Origin: Ruminococcus sp.
GTDB taxonomy: Bacteria > Bacillota > Clostridia > Oscillospirales > Ruminococcaceae
Direction of reading: 5' to 3'
Assembly: GCA_015066745.1 (NCBI GenBank)
Contig: SVNW01000020.1
Coordinates: forward strand, 1 to 52,731
Length of the DNA stretch: 52,731 nt
The position numbers were made by a program, and so were the translations under genes. The notes under the pieces were generated by a model. It searched no databases. It was given only the letters and a program-made list of their open reading frames with translations, and was not told the origin of the DNA. Numbering within the stretch: the first letter of the stretch is position 1; each line of letters begins with the position of its first letter. Below are positions 27,103-35,472 of the stretch, in pieces.

Positions 27103-27131
27103 TTTACTCTTTTAAATATACTGTTTACTCT
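27103..27131 (+). promoter_or_regulatory. Tandem LytTR-type box C
   Basis: TTTACTCT at 27103-27110 and 27124-27131, 21 bases from start to start, each preceded by G to give GTTTACTCT. A -10-like TATATT begins at 27157, 33 bases after the second box start, matching box B. No good -35 hexamer is present, as expected for an activator-dependent promoter. It faces the 10-codon peptide gene and lies beside the LytTR regulator operon. Confidence 0.82.
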
Positions 27132-27209
27132 GATTTTATTGAAAAAGAATCAGAAGTATATTAATATATAAACATGAGATATGAGAAAAAACACAGGAGG
27201 TATATAGTT

Positions 27210-27242
27210 ATGTTAGATTTTATTATTAATTTCTTTAGATAA
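27210..27242 (+). CDS. 10-residue peptide gene (MLDFIINFFR)
   Basis: A complete tiny open reading frame, ATG to TAA, with a perfect AGGAGG (27195-27200) at optimal distance and an intrinsic terminator starting two bases after the stop. The product is hydrophobic with one Asp and a C-terminal Arg, without leader peptide, Cys or double-Gly site. An in-frame ATG at 27174 would give 22 residues with a basic N-terminal extension, but would lie about five bases from the predicted transcript start without a ribosome binding site. Together with the tandem boxes and the divergent AgrA/AgrC-like genes, a signal or small effector peptide is the best guess. Alternatively the transcript acts as a small RNA. 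Confidence 0.6.
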   Translation: MLDFIINFFR

Positions 27243-27243
27243 T

Positions 27244-27288
27244 AAAAAATGTGATCTGTCGTTTGGAAGACAGGTCACATTTTTTATT
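27244..27288. terminator. Bidirectional terminator between peptide gene and thiC
   Basis: Arms 27244-27260 and 27269-27285 pair over 17 positions with one mismatch. A runs on one side and T runs on the other let it end both the peptide transcript and the convergent thi operon. Confidence 0.85.
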
Positions 27289-27294
27289 TGCCGA

Positions 27295-27310
27295 TGTTCC
27301 ACGTGGAACA
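27295..27310. other. parS-like palindrome 3
   Basis: A second perfect TGTTCCACGTGGAACA, between the peptide terminator and thiC. It is identical to palindrome 2. Confidence 0.7.
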
Positions 27311-27323
27311 CTTATAAATTTAC

Positions 27324-28631
27324 CTACCCACAAAGATCAGCCTTTTTTCCGTCAAGTATCATATTTGTTGTCTTTACAGCACACATTTTTCCGCACATAG
27401 AGCATGTATGCCTGTCGGAAGGAGGTGTGCTTTCAAAATATTTTCTTGCTTTTTCACCGTCAATTGCAAGTGAGAACATTTCTTCCCAGTCTATTCTGTG
27501 TCTTGCGTCGGACATTCTGTTGTCAATTTCTCTTGCATGAGGAATGTTTTTAGCTATGTCAGCGGCGTGAGCGGCTATTTTGCTTGCTATTATACCTTCT
27601 TTTACATCATCTGCATCGGGCAGGCGAAGATGTTCGGCAGGTGTTACATAACAGAGGAAATCTGCTCCGCTCGATGCAGCTATTGCACCGCCTATAGCTG
27701 AGGTAATATGATCGTATCCGGGAGCGATATCGGTAACTATCGGACCGAGTACATAAAACGGTGCATTATGACACAGACGTTTCTGCAACTTCATATTTGC
27801 AGCTATTTCGTTTATAGCCATGTGTCCCGGACCTTCGACCATTACCTGTACATTTTTTTCCCATGCACGTTTTGTAAGATGTCCGAGTTCTATAAGTTCC
27901 GATATTTGTCCGGCATCTGTGCTGTCATCTATACAACCCGGACGCAGTGCATCTCCGAGGCTTATAGTTACATCATATTCGTAAAGTATATCAAGTACAT
28001 CGTCATAATATTCATAAAAAGGATTTTCATTTCCTGTTGTCATCATCCACGCAAACAAAAGTGAGCCACCTCTTGAAACAATGTTCATTTTTCGCTTGTC
28101 CCTCATAAATGCCTCAACCGTACGTTTGTTTATACCTGCGTGTATTGTCATAAAGTCCACACCGTCTTCGGCATGGGCTTTTACAACTTTCAGAAAATCC
28201 TGTGCTGTTATGTCATAAAGTTCCTTTTCAAGATAACCTATTGCGTCATACATAGGAACAGTTCCTATCATTGCAGGGGATTTTTCAATAAGTTTGCGTC
28301 TGAAATCATTTGTTTTTCCGTAGTTGCTAAGGTCCATTATTGCTTCGGCACCGTATTTTATCGCTGTATCGACTTTGAGCATTTCTGATTCATAGTTTCT
28401 GCAGTCACCTGATACACCGAGGTTTACGTTTATTTTTGTGCGCATTTTAGTGCCGATACCTTCAGGAGAAATTGATTTATGATTTTTATTGCATGGAATC
28501 GCAACTTCGCCTGTAGCAACATAACTGCGTAATTCTTCAGCAGAAATATATTCTTTCTGTGCAACTGTTTCCATCTGGGGAGTAATAATGCCTTTTCTGG
28601 CAGCTTCCATTTGTGTTTTGTATGTATTCAT
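27324..28631 (-). CDS. thiC: Phosphomethylpyrimidine synthase ThiC
   Basis: 435 residues, the length of the short anaerobe-type ThiC. This radical SAM enzyme converts aminoimidazole ribotide into hydroxymethylpyrimidine phosphate. Recognisable segments are [33 protein letters not shown] and [13 protein letters not shown], and the C-terminal cluster motif [11 protein letters not shown] (CxxCxxxxC) binds the 4Fe-4S cluster. AAAGGA precedes the ATG. It is the last gene of the thi operon, 15 bases after thiD. Confidence 0.98.
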   Translation of the reverse strand: MNTYKTQMEAARKGIITPQMETVAQKEYISAEELRSYVATGEVAIPCNKNHKSISPEGIGTKMRTKINVNLGVSGDCRNYESEMLKVDTAIKYGAEAIMDLSNYGKTNDFRRKLIEKSPAMIGTVPMYDAIGYLEKELYDITAQDFLKVVKAHAEDGVDFMTIHAGINKRTVEAFMRDKRKMNIVSRGGSLLFAWMMTTGNENPFYEYYDDVLDILYEYDVTISLGDALRPGCIDDSTDAGQISELIELGHLTKRAWEKNVQVMVEGPGHMAINEIAANMKLQKRLCHNAPFYVLGPIVTDIAPGYDHITSAIGGAIAASSGADFLCYVTPAEHLRLPDADDVKEGIIASKIAAHAADIAKNIPHAREIDNRMSDARHRIDWEEMFSLAIDGEKARKYFESTPPSDRHTCSMCGKMCAVKTTNMILDGKKADLCG

Positions 28632-28646
28632 AATGATTTATTCCTT

Positions 28647-29450
28647 TCAGGGTGTAATATTGAATTTGCTGTGTATATCAAAAGAATGGTCAAGCGGACC
28701 GCTTCCTTTTCCAAGATCAAGTCCGGCTGACAGTGCGCCGTTGATAAATTCTTTTGCATTTTTGACAGCATCATATATCTGAAATCCTTTTGCAAGGTTT
28801 GCGGCTATTGCACTTGATAGTGTACAGCCTGTTCCGTGAGTATTTGGATTTGATATGTGTTCTCCGCTGAAACGGTAATATGACTCATTTATAAATAGTA
28901 TATCGTTTGAGTCGTTTACGCTGTGTCCGCCTTTGCAGAGTACCGGACATCTGTATTTTTTACATATGATTTGTGCCGCTTTTGTCATATCATCTTCACT
29001 TCGTATAAATATTCCGCTTAATATTTCAGCTTCAGGAATATTTGGAGTCACAAGTGATGAAACAGGAAAAAGTTCTTCGCAGAGTGTAAGAAGAGCCGTA
29101 TCTTTTAGCAGTTTTGAGCCCGAAGTTGAAACCATGACAGGATCTACAACAATATTTCCGGCGTTGTAGTGTTTTAATCTTTCGGCAGTGACTTTTATAA
29201 GGTCTGCTGAAGATATCATTCCTATCTTTACTGAATCGGGAAAAATATCTGAAAATACAGCATCAAGCTGGCTTTTCAAAAATTTTGGAGATACTTCTTC
29301 TATAGAAAAAACACCTGTTGTATTCTGTGCTGTAAGAGCTGTTATGGCACTCATTGCATATACTCCGTGTACGGTTATGGTTTTTATATCTGCCTGAATC
29401 CCTGCACCTCCGCAGGAATCACTTCCTGCTATGGTCAATGTTTTTTTCAT
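28647..29450 (-). CDS. thiD: Hydroxymethylpyrimidine kinase ThiD
   Basis: A 267-residue ribokinase-fold enzyme that phosphorylates HMP and HMP-phosphate for thiamine assembly. It begins LTIAGSDSCGGAGIQADIKT, the family signature. VVDPVMVSTSG, VTPNIPEAEIL and the C-terminal anion hole/catalytic motif NTHGTGCTLSSAIA are all present. Its start overlaps the thiE stop by four bases, indicating coupled translation. Confidence 0.97.
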   Translation of the reverse strand: MKKTLTIAGSDSCGGAGIQADIKTITVHGVYAMSAITALTAQNTTGVFSIEEVSPKFLKSQLDAVFSDIFPDSVKIGMISSADLIKVTAERLKHYNAGNIVVDPVMVSTSGSKLLKDTALLTLCEELFPVSSLVTPNIPEAEILSGIFIRSEDDMTKAAQIICKKYRCPVLCKGGHSVNDSNDILFINESYYRFSGEHISNPNTHGTGCTLSSAIAANLAKGFQIYDAVKNAKEFINGALSAGLDLGKGSGPLDHSFDIHSKFNITP

Positions 29451-30082
29451 AGATATTTTTCGACTTCCTTTCGAAGTTTTACAGTTGCACTCTGTATATC
29501 TTCACTGCCAAAGACAGCAGATACTACAGCCACTCCTTTGATACTGCAGCCTGTAAGTTCGTGTATATTTTCAAGCGATATTCCGCCTATAGCTACAGCC
29601 GGAATAGTTACGCTGTTACAGATATCATTAAGCTGTGAAAATGTTATACGTACTGCGTCTGTTTTGGTAGGAGAGGGGAATACTGCTCCGACTCCTATAT
29701 AATCTGCACCTTGTTTTTGTGCGGATTTTGCCTGTTCAACAGTTTTGGCGGTAGCACCTATTATAAAATTTTTTCCGTATTTTTGGCGGATAACTTCTGC
29801 AGGGCAATCATTGATTCCGACATGTACACCGTCAGCACCTGATTTAAAAGCGACATCTGCATTATCATTTATGATAAGCGGAATGTCGTATTTACTGCAT
29901 ACCTTTTTTATAAGAACAGCCTCTTTTATAAATTCATCTTCGCTTATATTTTTTTCACGAAGCTGGATTATGGTAGCACCACCTCTGATGGCATCTTCTA
30001 CTTGCTGATCAAGCGGTTTTCTGTATATCCATGCACGGTCGGTAATAGCGTATAGTTTTAAAAAATCCGGTTTAAAAATCAT
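29447..30082 (-). CDS. thiE: Thiamine-phosphate synthase ThiE
   Basis: A 211-residue TIM barrel that joins HMP pyrophosphate to thiazole phosphate. Diagnostic stretches include YAITDR, IIQLREKN, LIINDNADVA (pyrophosphate and Mg binding), GVHVG, IGATAKT, GVGAVFPSPTKTD and AIGGIS. It shares one base with the tenI stop upstream and overlaps thiD by four bases. It differs clearly from the TenI-like paralogue next door by keeping the synthase motifs. Confidence 0.96.
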   Translation of the reverse strand: MIFKPDFLKLYAITDRAWIYRKPLDQQVEDAIRGGATIIQLREKNISEDEFIKEAVLIKKVCSKYDIPLIINDNADVAFKSGADGVHVGINDCPAEVIRQKYGKNFIIGATAKTVEQAKSAQKQGADYIGVGAVFPSPTKTDAVRITFSQLNDICNSVTIPAVAIGGISLENIHELTGCSIKGVAVVSAVFGSEDIQSATVKLRKEVEKYL

Positions 30083-30684
30083 TACTGTTCACCTTTTTTC
30101 AATTTTTCTGTAAATACAGCGATATCATTACATTTCATAAAGCCGCTCATAACACATACTCCCGATGTACCGCATTTTCTGACCATATTTATATTACCGG
30201 GAGAAATACCGCCTATTGCGTAAACCGGAACAGAAACATTTTCTATGATTTCTTTTAAAAATTCTGTACCTCTTGGTTTAAGATCCTTTTTGCAGTCAGT
30301 AGAAAATATATGCCCTGCTATGATATAGTCTGCGCCAAGTTTTTGTGCTTCTTTTGCTTCATCTATGCTATGGCATGATGTGCCGATAAGAGAAAATATT
30401 TTCTTTTGTTCCGGTGTCAGAGAGCGAAGCAAAGGAAGGGGAAGATGTATTTTGTCGTGTCCCAAGGTTATTGCAGTGGCAGTGAAACTGTGAAGGATAC
30501 ACATTACATCATGTTCTTTGCATATACTGATAATTTCTTTTGAAAGAGAAGTGTACTCATTTTCGTCCATATCTTTTTCACGCAGTATAATAGCTTTTGG
30601 TCTGTTCTGTGCTATAAGAGATATCTGTCTGTAAAAATCATTATGACAGAGTTTACGGTTTGTTATACATATGATATCAGACAT
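30082..30684 (-). CDS. tenI: Thiazole tautomerase-like TenI
   Basis: 200 residues, a ThiE-fold protein with the TenI-type motifs IILREKDMDENEY, the His in CILHS and AGHIFSTDCKKDLKPRG; the synthase NDN loop is absent. TenI speeds aromatisation of the ThiG thiazole product. The ATG at 30684 overlaps the thiH stop by 8 bases; another in-frame ATG at 30696 would overlap by 20. Its place between thiH and thiE fits the tautomerase step. Residual uncertainty is whether it has ThiE activity. Confidence 0.88.
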   Translation of the reverse strand: MSDIICITNRKLCHNDFYRQISLIAQNRPKAIILREKDMDENEYTSLSKEIISICKEHDVMCILHSFTATAITLGHDKIHLPLPLLRSLTPEQKKIFSLIGTSCHSIDEAKEAQKLGADYIIAGHIFSTDCKKDLKPRGTEFLKEIIENVSVPVYAIGGISPGNINMVRKCGTSGVCVMSGFMKCNDIAVFTEKLKKGEQ

Positions 30685-31930
30685 ACAGATAGTCATTCAA
30701 GACAGGCTGCAGTCCGCTTTCAGATATGTCACTGTACATTTTCAAAAGTGTGCGGTTATCGTTTATTTCAAACTGTTCATCACCACAGTTGTCCGCTTTC
30801 TCCTTTCCGCTGTATTTGTTTTCGTGGTCGCCGATTCCTGTTGATACTCCTGCTGAAACTTTTGTTGCCGCTATTTTTATGATACCGTTTCTGAAAGATT
30901 CACTTTCTCTTGAAGAAACAGTTATTCCGACAAATGGCAGAAAGATGCGGTATGCACAGAGTATCTGACAAAGTTGTCTTTCACCTGTATCAAGAGGGCT
31001 TATTTTATCATTATTGATGATAGGTCTGAGTCGTGGGCATGAAAGTGACATTTCAGCGTGAGGGTATTTTCTCTGAAGGAAGTAAACATGAAGAGCGCTT
31101 GCGAGAGCATCTTTACGGAAGTCTGAAAGTCCGAGAAGTGCAGAAAATGCTACTCCGCGCATTCCGCCCATCAGGGCTCTTTCCTGTGAGTCGAAACGAT
31201 ACGGCCATACACGTTTGTGTCCGAGAAGGTGCAGTTGTTCGTATCTGTCACGGTCATATGTTTCCTGAAATACTGTTACATAGTCAGCGCCACATTCATG
31301 AAGATATTTGTATTCGTCTGTATTTACCGGATATATTTCAAGACCTACTGTTTTAAAATATTTACGTGCTGTCTTACACAGTTCTCCTATATACTGTACA
31401 TCACTTTTGCTACGGCTTTCGCCTGTAAGGATAAGTATTTCCTCCATCTTTGAATTATGGATTATCTGCATTTCGTGTTCTGCCTGACTAAGAGACAATT
31501 TCATTCGTTTTATGTTATTATAACAGTTGAAACCGCAGTAAACGCAGTAGTTGTCACAATAGTTTGCCGCATAGAGCGGTGTAAACAGATACACTGTATT
31601 TCCGAAATGTTTCGTTGTTTCTTTTTGAGCCTTCTGAGCCATTTTTTCAAGGAAAGGTTCTGCGGCAGGTGATAGAAGTGCCTTGAAATCATCAATAGTA
31701 CAGGTATCGTGTTCAAGGGCGGTGATAACATCTCTTGCAGTGTATTGTAAGTAATCATAGGAGTCCATATGTGATATGACTTTTTCGCAGATATCCGAGT
31801 TTATCTGTTCCATTCCCGGAAGATACTCCATGTGATTTGTACGTGATGAAGGATCGGTTTCAAGCCGGTGTTTTCTTTTAAGGGCATTTTCGGAAAGATT
31901 TTTAGAGTCAACAAAGTATTGGTTTTCCAT
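30677..31930 (-). CDS. thiH: 2-iminoacetate synthase ThiH
   Basis: 417 residues, a radical SAM tyrosine lyase that supplies dehydroglycine for the thiazole ring. The cluster motif CDNYCVYCGFNC (CxxxCxxC) lies near residue 123, and family segments EILILTGES, VTVFQETYD, HKRVWPYRFDSQERA and SLSCPRLRP are present. Its use instead of the oxygen-dependent ThiO agrees with an anaerobic host. AAGGAG precedes the ATG, 16 bases after thiG. Confidence 0.97.
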   Translation of the reverse strand: MENQYFVDSKNLSENALKRKHRLETDPSSRTNHMEYLPGMEQINSDICEKVISHMDSYDYLQYTARDVITALEHDTCTIDDFKALLSPAAEPFLEKMAQKAQKETTKHFGNTVYLFTPLYAANYCDNYCVYCGFNCYNNIKRMKLSLSQAEHEMQIIHNSKMEEILILTGESRSKSDVQYIGELCKTARKYFKTVGLEIYPVNTDEYKYLHECGADYVTVFQETYDRDRYEQLHLLGHKRVWPYRFDSQERALMGGMRGVAFSALLGLSDFRKDALASALHVYFLQRKYPHAEMSLSCPRLRPIINNDKISPLDTGERQLCQILCAYRIFLPFVGITVSSRESESFRNGIIKIAATKVSAGVSTGIGDHENKYSGKEKADNCGDEQFEINDNRTLLKMYSDISESGLQPVLNDYLYV

Positions 31931-31946
31931 TGATATTTACTCCTTG

Positions 31947-32732
31947 TCAGTCATGAAGAAATCCTGTAAGCGGGTCGGAGGCAGATGCACCTCTTGAAAG
32001 AACACGTCCTGTTCCGGAAAGATATGCTTTTCTGCCTGCTTCTATGGCTTGTCTGAAAGCGTCTGCCATGAGCGGAAGGTCTCCTGCTGTTGCAAGTGCG
32101 GTATTTGCCATGATCGCTGCTGCTCCCATTTCCATAGCTTCACACGCCTGTGACGGTTTTCCTATTCCGGCATCAACTATTATCGGTAGGTCGGTTTCGT
32201 CTATAAGTATCTGTATAAAATCTTTTGTTGAAAGTCCTCTGTTTGAGCCGATAGGAGATGCAAGAGGCATGACAGCAGATGCTCCGGCATTTTTCAGATC
32301 TCTTGCAGTATATAGGTCGGGATACATATAGGGAAGTACTATAAAACCTTCATTTGCAAGTATTTCTGTTGCTTTTACGGTTTCATTGTTATCAGGCAGT
32401 AAATACTTTGAATCGCGCATGATCTCTATTTTTATAAAGTTACCGCAACCAAGTTCTCTTGCGAGTCGTGCTATACGTACAGCTTCGTCGGCATTTCTTG
32501 CACCTGAAGTATTCGGGAGAAGTGTTACACCTTCGGGGATATAGTCAAGTATATTTTCGCTGTCTGCTGTATTTGTACGGCGCACAGCCAGTGTGATTAT
32601 CTGAGCTTTTGCAAAATTTACAGCGGCTTTTATAAGATTTAAAGAATATTTGCCTGAGCCGAGAATAAATCTTGAGTGGAATCTGTGACCTCCTATTATG
32701 AGGTCGTCATTTGTCGGCATATTTGTCTGCAT
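31947..32732 (-). CDS. thiG: Thiazole synthase ThiG
   Basis: A 261-residue TIM barrel that forms thiazole phosphate from deoxyxylulose phosphate, dehydroglycine and ThiS-thiocarboxylate. Motifs include [27 protein letters not shown], the conserved [35 protein letters not shown] and the C-terminal [10 protein letters not shown]-type ending. AAGGA lies eight bases before its ATG, one base after the thiF stop. Confidence 0.97.
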   Translation of the reverse strand: MQTNMPTNDDLIIGGHRFHSRFILGSGKYSLNLIKAAVNFAKAQIITLAVRRTNTADSENILDYIPEGVTLLPNTSGARNADEAVRIARLARELGCGNFIKIEIMRDSKYLLPDNNETVKATEILANEGFIVLPYMYPDLYTARDLKNAGASAVMPLASPIGSNRGLSTKDFIQILIDETDLPIIVDAGIGKPSQACEAMEMGAAAIMANTALATAGDLPLMADAFRQAIEAGRKAYLSGTGRVLSRGASASDPLTGFLHD

Positions 32733-32733
32733 A

Positions 32734-33378
32734 TTATAAATTTCCTTCTTTCATATCGATTATCCCAAGAACTGTGTGTACCTGATGAGCGGCACACAAC
32801 ATAACTTTTGACGGGAAGATTTCTTTTACATAGTCTGTATCGCTTATTCCGTCACCGCAGATATAAAATTTGTCGGTTATTTTTCTGGTGACAATATCAT
32901 TCGGAGAGCCAAGTCCCGACATACCTGAGGCACTTACAAGATATTTTTCCGGAAAAAGTGTAAATATGCTGTCAGCAAGCATTGATTTTGCCGCAGCGTC
33001 ATCAAAGGCTTCACATATTATGTCAGCTTCTTTTAAAAGTTTCTTTACGTTTAGAGCATTTATTTTTTCGTTAAATGTCTGTATATCTGTGCAGGGGAGA
33101 ATCTTGCTTAATGTGTCGGCAAGAGCCTGTGTTTTATACATTCCTGTCTGTGACAGAAAATAATTCTGTCGGTTCAGATTTGTCAGCTCTACTTTGTCAA
33201 AGTCAATAAGTATGAGTTTTCCTATTCCTGCACGGGTAAGCATCATTGCAATATTTGAGCCGAGTCCTCCCAGACCGCACACAGCAACACAAGTCTGTGA
33301 CAGCTTTTTTGCAAGTGTGTCACCGTGTTTTTGTGACAGTGCCTGTGATATCTGTTCTTTTGTAAATATATCAGCCAC
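32734..33378 (-). CDS. thiF: Sulfur-carrier adenylyltransferase ThiF
   Basis: A 214-residue member of the E1/MoeB/ThiF family, the short clostridial form. It activates the ThiS C-terminus by adenylation. The nucleotide motif [11 protein letters not shown], the [13 protein letters not shown] segment and the acidic DDAAAK region are present. No CxxC zinc pairs are visible, as in short ThiF proteins. The only plausible start, GTG at 33378, lies inside the thiS coding end and directly abuts AGGAG, so initiation probably depends on coupling to thiS translation. Confidence 0.92.
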   Translation of the reverse strand: MADIFTKEQISQALSQKHGDTLAKKLSQTCVAVCGLGGLGSNIAMMLTRAGIGKLILIDFDKVELTNLNRQNYFLSQTGMYKTQALADTLSKILPCTDIQTFNEKINALNVKKLLKEADIICEAFDDAAAKSMLADSIFTLFPEKYLVSASGMSGLGSPNDIVTRKITDKFYICGDGISDTDYVKEIFPSKVMLCAAHQVHTVLGIIDMKEGNL

Positions 33379-33565
33379 CTCCTACAAAACTGACGATCTC
33401 TACTTTGTCATTGTCTTTAAGTATGGTGTTGTCATACTCTGATTTTGTAAGTATATTTCCGTTGAGTTCTGTTGCGATACGGTTACGGTCATAATCGCAT
33501 TCGCTAAGGTATTCACCGAAATTTTTACCTGCAATATCAAGTTGTTTTCCGTTTACTGTTACCAT
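33371..33565 (-). CDS. thiS: Sulfur carrier protein ThiS
   Basis: A 64-residue ubiquitin-fold sulfur carrier ending in Gly-Gly-Gly, the C-terminus that becomes a thiocarboxylate. It begins VTVNGKQLDI and shows the typical DYDRNRIATELNG and [15 protein letters not shown] segments. AAGGAG precedes the ATG. It is the first gene of the thi operon, just behind the TPP riboswitch, and overlaps thiF by eight bases. Confidence 0.95.
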   Translation of the reverse strand: MVTVNGKQLDIAGKNFGEYLSECDYDRNRIATELNGNILTKSEYDNTILKDNDKVEIVSFVGGG

Positions 33566-33582
33566 TTATCTGCTCCTTTTTG

Positions 33583-33620
33583 ACAAAAAAATAAGGAAAC
33601 TACCTGATAGATAGTTTCCT
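33583..33620 (-). terminator. Riboswitch-controlled terminator
   Basis: AGGAAACTA (33594-33602) and TAGTTTCCT (33612-33620) form a 9-bp stem, followed on the minus strand by TATTTTTTTG. It lies between the TPP aptamer and thiS, the position of the expression platform. Confidence 0.85.
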
Positions 33621-33642
33621 AAAATGCAAAAATATTTTAACA

Positions 33643-33730
33643 TTTCCCTACGTTGGCATTATCCAAATCAGGTTAAAGGGTCTGAGGTCGCACCTCACTC
33701 TCAGCCTGTACTACAAGCTCCCCTGATGTT
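33643..33730 (-). ncRNA. TPP (THI element) riboswitch
   Basis: The minus strand carries the conserved TPP aptamer signatures in order: ATCAGGGGAGC, then GCTGAGAGTGAGG, GACCCTTTAACCTGAT, and TGGATAATGCCAACGTAGGGAA. The 3' part of the aptamer closes the P1 stem. Together with the terminator downstream this predicts premature termination when thiamine pyrophosphate is plentiful. It controls the eight-gene thi operon. Confidence 0.97.
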
Positions 33731-33744
33731 CAATTGTCGGTATA

Positions 33745-33773
33745 ATTATATCATATAATTTTTATGAATTCAA
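33745..33773 (-). promoter_or_regulatory. thi operon promoter
   Basis: On the minus strand, TTGAAT (33773-33768) and TATAAT (33750-33745) are 17 bases apart, with the riboswitch starting about 15 bases downstream. Confidence 0.75.
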
Positions 33774-33798
33774 TGGTTATTTGTACCACTCATGTATC

Positions 33799-33827
33799 TT
33801 GATTTTTTTAAAATCATAGGGTATAAT
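33799..33827 (+). promoter_or_regulatory. Promoter of the DUF234-type ATPase
   Basis: TTGATT (33799-33804) and TATAAT (33822-33827), 17 bases apart. The expected transcription start falls inside the tandem repeat at 33831-33860. Confidence 0.7.
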
Positions 33828-33830
33828 AAT

Positions 33831-33860
33831 ACTAAATCACGATTTACTAAATCACGATTA
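33831..33860 (+). repeat. Tandem 15-base repeat at the transcription start
   Basis: Two adjacent copies of ACTAAATCACGATT(T/A), period 15, begin four bases after the -10 hexamer and end ten bases before the ribosome binding site. Such placement suits a repressor operator that would block the promoter. Confidence 0.6.
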
Positions 33861-33879
33861 GATAAATGAGGTGAGATAT

Positions 33880-35328
33880 ATGTTTATAGGAAGAGAAACT
33901 GAATTGCAATTTTTAGAGGAACGCTACAACAGTAATAAGAGTGAACTTGTGGTGCTTTACGGTCGCAGGCGTGTTGGTAAAACTGAAACGTTACGACAGT
34001 TCTGCAAGAATAAACCACATATTTTTTTCTCTTGCCGTGAATGTACTGATAAGCTGCAGTTAAAAACATTTTCTGAAAAAATTTTAAAGGAAAATATCCC
34101 TGCAAGTGCGTATATAAAAGAATTTTCTGACTGGGATAAAGCATTTCGAAGCATAACAGAGCTGCCCTATAGCAATAAAAAAAAGCTGGTTGTTATCGAT
34201 GAGTTTCCGTATATGTGTAAAGGAAATACGAGTATTCCCTCTATTTTGCAGAATTTATGGGACGAAATCTTAAAGGACGAGAATATAATGCTTATCCTTT
34301 GTGGTAGTGCTATGAGCTTTATTGAAAAAGAACTGCTTGCTGAGAAAAATCCGCTTTACGGACGTGCAACAGGCATATACAAGATGAAAGAAATGGGATT
34401 TTATGATGCAGTTAAATTTTTTCCGGATTACTCTGCAAGAGATAAGATAATCGCATATTCAGTGCTGGGAGGTATTCCTCATTATCTTCAGCAGTTTGAC
34501 AGTAGCAGAACTCTTGAAGAGAATATTAAAAAGAGTATTCTCACAAAGGGTAGTGTTTTGTATAGCGAGGTTGAATTTCTGTTAAGACAGGAACTGCGTG
34601 AAACCCCTGTTTACAATTCCATTATCGAGGCTGTTGCTTTAGGCAATACAAAGCTCAATGATATAAGTATAAAATCACTTATAGGCGATACTTCTAAAAC
34701 CAGTATTTATCTGAAAAATCTTATTGAGCTTGGAATAGTCGAGCGTGAATTTTCTATATCGGAAAGCACGAAAGAGAAAGCCAACACAACCAGAGGGCTG
34801 TACCGTATTACGGATAATTTTTTCCGTTTCTGGTATGCTTTTGTGTTTACAAATATATCCGAGCTTGAAGGCGGAGATATTGACGGCATTTATAATTATT
34901 CTGTTGAGCCGTTGCTTCATGAATTTGCATCTATATCTTTTGAAGATGTTTGCAGGGAATATGTAAGAGAATTACAAAAATCAGGAGAGTTACCGTTCAG
35001 ATATTCAAAAATGGGAAGATGGTGGGGCAAAACAACTGTCAGAAGAAAGGAAGATAAGACTGAGATTGCAGATACAGAAATTGATTTACTGGCGATTTCA
35101 AAAAATTCTGATAAGTATCTCGTAGGTGAATGCAAATTTAAAGGCAAGCCTTTCAGATATTCGGAGTATCTTGACACAACTGTTAAGTTGTCTTCCTACA
35201 AGGAAAAATCAGAGTTTTACTACTATCTGTTTTCAGAGTCGGGGTTTGATGATAATATAGTAAAGCTCTCAGAAAAGGATAATCATATTGTGTTGTGTGA
35301 TTTGGATATGATTGTAGGATATAAATAA
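33880..35328 (+). CDS. AAA-type ATPase with C-terminal DUF234 nuclease-like domain
   Basis: 482 residues. It begins MFIGRETELQFLEERY, the typical start of this ATPase family. Walker A YGRRRVGKTE and Walker B KLVVIDEFPYM follow, with LILCGSAMSF as sensor region. Winged-helix-like middle residues (about 250-330) precede a C-terminal domain with EIDLLAISKNSDKYLVGECKFK, a PD-(D/E)xK-like D...ExK arrangement typical of DUF234. The family is widespread in archaea and anaerobes; its function is unsettled. GAGGTGAGA places the start at ATG 33880. Own promoter with tandem repeat; no partner gene on the same strand. Confidence 0.88.
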   Translation: MFIGRETELQFLEERYNSNKSELVVLYGRRRVGKTETLRQFCKNKPHIFFSCRECTDKLQLKTFSEKILKENIPASAYIKEFSDWDKAFRSITELPYSNKKKLVVIDEFPYMCKGNTSIPSILQNLWDEILKDENIMLILCGSAMSFIEKELLAEKNPLYGRATGIYKMKEMGFYDAVKFFPDYSARDKIIAYSVLGGIPHYLQQFDSSRTLEENIKKSILTKGSVLYSEVEFLLRQELRETPVYNSIIEAVALGNTKLNDISIKSLIGDTSKTSIYLKNLIELGIVEREFSISESTKEKANTTRGLYRITDNFFRFWYAFVFTNISELEGGDIDGIYNYSVEPLLHEFASISFEDVCREYVRELQKSGELPFRYSKMGRWWGKTTVRRKEDKTEIADTEIDLLAISKNSDKYLVGECKFKGKPFRYSEYLDTTVKLSSYKEKSEFYYYLFSESGFDDNIVKLSEKDNHIVLCDLDMIVGYK

Positions 35329-35422
35329 CATGGGAAATACACGTAGTTGTTTACACCTAATATTATGCAAGAGATATGTCATAACATAAACATGACTAAA
35401 ATAATCGTGTGAAAAACAAAAC

Positions 35423-35460
35423 GAGGTAAGTTGCTTTGATGGTAACTTACCTCATTTTAG
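35423..35460. terminator. Bidirectional terminator
   Basis: GAGGTAAGTT (35423-35432) and AACTTACCTC (35444-35453) form a perfect stem. T-rich sequence flanks it on both strands, fitting the convergent ATPase gene and the gene ending at 35473. Confidence 0.75.
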
Positions 35461-35472
35461 TTCTATAGAATT

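Noticed and set aside
27174-27242. 22-residue version of the peptide starting at an in-frame ATG at 27174
   Set aside because: The ATG lies about five bases from the predicted transcript start and has no ribosome binding site, while AGGAGG fits the ATG at 27210. Kept only as an alternative in the peptide entry.
33549-33560. GTTTACTGTTACC near thiS as a further LytTR-type box
   Set aside because: Single, inside coding sequence, no second copy 21 bases away.
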